7,642 nt of DNA from Solirubrobacterales bacterium (GTDB lineage: Bacteria; Actinomycetota; Thermoleophilia; Solirubrobacterales; Solirubrobacteraceae), in contig JAATFK010000373.1 in NCBI GenBank assembly GCA_015655225.1, positions 1 to 7,642 of the forward strand, read 5' to 3'. The stretch's first letter is position 1, and every line of letters begins with the position of its first letter. The notes under the pieces were generated by a model. The model was not told where the DNA came from. It worked only from the letters and a program-made list of their open reading frames with translations, and made no database searches. Shown here piece by piece: positions 6,080 through 7,642 of the stretch. The translations under genes were made by a program, and so were the position numbers.

Positions 6080-6928
6080 ATGAGCGCCACGATCATCGAC
6101 GGCAGAGCCGTCGCCGCGAAGGTCCGCGCGCAGGTCGCGCTCGACGTCGCCGCGTTCGTCGCGGAGACCGGCGTCACGCCCGGGCTCGCGACCGTGCTCG
6201 TCGGGGAGGACCCGGCATCTGCCGTCTACGTCTCGATGAAGCGCAGAGCGTGCGCCGAGGCCGGCATCGCCGACCTCCACCGCCACCTGCCGGCCGACGT
6301 CCCCGAGGCGGAGCTGATCGAGCTGCTGACCGAGCTGAACGCCGACCCCGCCGTCAGCGGGATCCTGCTCCAGCTGCCGGTCCCGGACCACCTCGACGGC
6401 GCGACCCTCACCGGCCTGATCAGCCCCGACAAGGACGTCGACGGGCTGACGCCGATCTCGGTCGGCCGGCTCGTGCGCGGAACCCCGGGCCTGCGGCCCT
6501 GCACGCCGGCCGGCGTGGTCGAGCTGCTCGACGCCCACGACGTCCCGCTGGAGGGCGCCGAGGCGGTGATCGTCGGCCGCTCGGACCTCGTCGGCAAGCC
6601 GCTCGTCCACCTGCTGCTGCAACGCAACGCGACCGTCACGATCTGCCACTCCCGGACCCGCGACCTGTCGGCGGTCGCCCGCCGCGCCGACGTGCTGGTC
6701 GCTGCCGTCGGCGTGCCGCGGCTGCTCGGCGCCGACGCCGTGAAGCCGGGCGCGACCGTGATCGACGTCGGCGTCAACCGCACCGACGAGGGCCTCGTCG
6801 GCGACGTCGACTTCGACGCCGTGCGCGAGGTCGCTGGCCTGCTGACGCCGGTCCCCGGCGGCGTCGGGCCGATGACGATCGCGATGCTGATGCGCAACAC
6901 GCTGACCGCCGCGACGCTCCAGCGCTGA
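6080..6928 (+). CDS. folD: Bifunctional 5,10-methylene-tetrahydrofolate dehydrogenase / 5,10-methenyl-tetrahydrofolate cyclohydrolase
   Basis: FolD interconverts 5,10-methylene-, 5,10-methenyl- and 10-formyl-tetrahydrofolate with NADP in the cytoplasm, supplying one-carbon units for purines and formyl-Met-tRNA. The 282-residue length is typical. Catalytic and folate-binding residues fall at the positions known from E. coli FolD: Tyr50 and Lys54 in SAVYVSMK, Gln98 in LLQLPVP, and Asp121 in DKDVDG. The Rossmann NADP site is GRSDLVGKP (166-174), and the C-terminal signature is PVPGGVGPMT (257-266). Nothing is missing or altered. It starts 12 bases after the pcrA stop and is followed 28 bases later by a membrane-protein gene, so an operon is possible, although each gap also carries a TANNNT hexamer. 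No Shine-Dalgarno sequence is visible. Confidence 0.97.
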   Translation: MSATIIDGRAVAAKVRAQVALDVAAFVAETGVTPGLATVLVGEDPASAVYVSMKRRACAEAGIADLHRHLPADVPEAELIELLTELNADPAVSGILLQLPVPDHLDGATLTGLISPDKDVDGLTPISVGRLVRGTPGLRPCTPAGVVELLDAHDVPLEGAEAVIVGRSDLVGKPLVHLLLQRNATVTICHSRTRDLSAVARRADVLVAAVGVPRLLGADAVKPGATVIDVGVNRTDEGLVGDVDFDAVREVAGLLTPVPGGVGPMTIAMLMRNTLTAATLQR

Positions 6929-6942
6929 GCGGCCCGCGTCGG

Positions 6943-6948
6943 TAGCCT
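6943..6948 (+). promoter_or_regulatory. Putative -10 hexamer (TAGCCT) of the membrane-protein gene
   Basis: TAGCCT fits TANNNT and ends 8 bases before the ATG at 6957. The identical hexamer precedes the GT2 gene on the other strand at 213-218. No Shine-Dalgarno sequence or clear -35 element is present. Confidence 0.4.
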
Positions 6949-6956
6949 GCGCACCC

Positions 6957-7544
6957 ATGCGCTTCGACCTCAGACGCCTGCGTCGCGGCGAGCAGCTCGC
7001 CGGCCTCGGCGCGCTGCTGCTGTTCGTCTTCCTCTTCTTCTTCAAGTGGTACGGCGTGAACGGCTTCGGCTCGGTCGACGGCTGGCACGGCCACAGCGTC
7101 CTGCGCTGGCTGATGCTGCTGACGATCCTCTCGGCGGCGACGCTCGTCGTGCTGACGGCGACGCAGCGGATCGTCGCGCTGCCGGTGACGTCCGCGGTCG
7201 TGACGACCGCGATCGCCGCGCTCACGACCGTGCTGGTCGCCTACCGCGTCGTGATCAACGAGCCGGGACCGAACGCGTTCGTCTCGGTCAAGGCGGGCGC
7301 CTGGCTCGGGCTGCTCGCGTGCGCGCTGATCTTCTACGCCGGCTACCTCTCGATGCGCGACGAGGGCACGTCGATCGCGGACGCCAGAGCGCAGGCCCGC
7401 GCGGCCGGCGCGCAGGCGCGCGCGGCGTTCGAGGCGCCGGCGACGCCCGTCCGCCCGGCGCGGGTCCGTCCGGTGCCGCCGGCGCGCGCCCCGGGAGCCT
7501 CCGCGGGCGACGAGCCCACCGCGGGCGACCCGCCGTCCTCCTGA
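6957..7544 (+). CDS. Four-helix membrane protein of unknown function
   Basis: I do not recognise a named family. The 195-residue protein begins with a basic stretch (RFDLRRLRR) and has four likely transmembrane helices at about 15-31, 50-67, 75-98 and 110-131. These are followed by a soluble tail of about 60 residues rich in Ala, Pro, Arg and Gly that ends the protein. The first helix is unusually rich in Phe (LLFVFLFFFKWYG). The loop after helix 3 reads YRVVINEPGPN and helix 4 begins GAWLGLL; the positions resemble small conserved actinobacterial membrane proteins with a short polar loop before the last helix, but that is only an impression. The tail is low-complexity and probably disordered. 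It lies between folD and the apparent gatC, 28 bases after folD. The start is supported by an upstream TAGCCT hexamer and by the basic N-terminus leading into helix 1. Confidence 0.8.
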   Translation: MRFDLRRLRRGEQLAGLGALLLFVFLFFFKWYGVNGFGSVDGWHGHSVLRWLMLLTILSAATLVVLTATQRIVALPVTSAVVTTAIAALTTVLVAYRVVINEPGPNAFVSVKAGAWLGLLACALIFYAGYLSMRDEGTSIADARAQARAAGAQARAAFEAPATPVRPARVRPVPPARAPGASAGDEPTAGDPPSS

Positions 7545-7592
7545 GCGCCCTCGCGCCGGGCCGCGGCTCGTCGCCGGCAGGCGGCGGCCGGC

Positions 7593-7598
7593 TACACT
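7593..7598 (+). promoter_or_regulatory. Putative -10 hexamer (TACACT) of gatC
   Basis: TACACT fits TANNNT and ends 10 bases before the ATG at 7609. It follows a 64-base gap after the membrane-protein gene, so the gat genes may start their own transcript here. Confidence 0.45.
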
Positions 7599-7608
7599 CC
7601 GCCGCCGG

Positions 7609-7642
7609 ATGATCGATCGCGCACAGGTGCTCCACGTCGCCC
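7609..7642 (+). CDS. gatC: Probable GatC, subunit C of Asp/Glu-tRNA amidotransferase (first 11 codons)
   Basis: Only MIDRAQVLHVA is visible before the window ends. The pattern of an N-terminal (I/S)xRxQVLHVA matches the start of GatC proteins, whose first helix reads about D/R-x-QVLHVAxLARLxL. GatC is the small subunit of the GatCAB complex, which converts misacylated Glu-tRNA(Gln) or Asp-tRNA(Asn) to the correct aminoacyl-tRNA. A nearby pcrA is in keeping with the pcrA-ligA-gatCAB neighbourhoods known from many Gram-positive bacteria. The TACACT hexamer upstream supports the start. With so few residues the call rests on a short match. Confidence 0.7.
   Translation, partial: MIDRAQVLHVA

Noticed and set aside
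5141..7225. 694-codon reverse-strand open frame opposite pcrA, folD and the membrane-protein gene
   Set aside because: It spans three forward genes and their gaps, has no domain, and is explained by stop-codon scarcity at high GC.
7572..7592. Hairpin GCCGGC-8-GCCGGC before gatC as a terminator or operator
   Set aside because: Each arm is itself a palindrome common in GC-rich DNA, there is no T-tract, and several alternative pairings are equally good.
1..7642. tRNA or rRNA genes, CRISPR arrays, insertion sequences, phage genes
   Set aside because: No cloverleaf-like segment, repeat-spacer pattern, transposase motif or terminal repeats were seen, and nearly all bases belong to recognised genes.

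Overview
The window is about 7.6 kb of very GC-rich bacterial DNA in which nearly every base is coding and third codon positions are almost always G or C. The style suggests a high-GC actinobacterium. Frequent AGA arginine codons, possible leaderless starts and the gene content make me lean towards the Thermoleophilia/Solirubrobacterales (Conexibacter-like), but that placement is an inference and no marker here proves it.

Left part (1-2675), cell envelope: the 5' end of a polyprenol-phosphate-mannose synthase type glycosyltransferase (GT2) runs leftwards out of the window. Divergent to it is a membrane-anchored polysaccharide deacetylase of the NodB family, followed by a multi-spanning GT-C glycosyltransferase resembling the polyprenol-phosphomannose-dependent mannosyltransferases (MptB-like). 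The GT2 enzyme would make the lipid-linked sugar donor and the GT-C enzyme would use it outside the membrane, so the two fit one pathway.

Middle part (2738-6067), DNA repair: one very long gene encodes a UvrD/PcrA superfamily 1 DNA helicase interrupted by a 366-residue in-frame intein. The intein (3515-4612) sits inside helicase motif III, between Gln and Ser of GDDDQ/SVYGFRGA. It has intact splicing ends (Cys1, TxxH, terminal His-Asn, +1 Ser), a central region without a LAGLIDADG motif that may hold a GIY-YIG-like module, and clearly different codon use from the host gene. This is the most unusual element of the window.

Right part (6080-7642): folD (bifunctional methylene-tetrahydrofolate dehydrogenase/cyclohydrolase), a four-helix membrane protein of unknown function, and the first 11 codons of a gene that looks like gatC. 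All run in the same direction as pcrA with short gaps.

A recurring feature is a TANNNT-like hexamer 7-10 bases before nearly every start codon, with no Shine-Dalgarno sequence. This suggests leaderless transcripts and was used to choose two start codons. No RNA genes, CRISPR arrays, insertion sequences or large repeats were seen. No gap between genes exceeds 80 bases.
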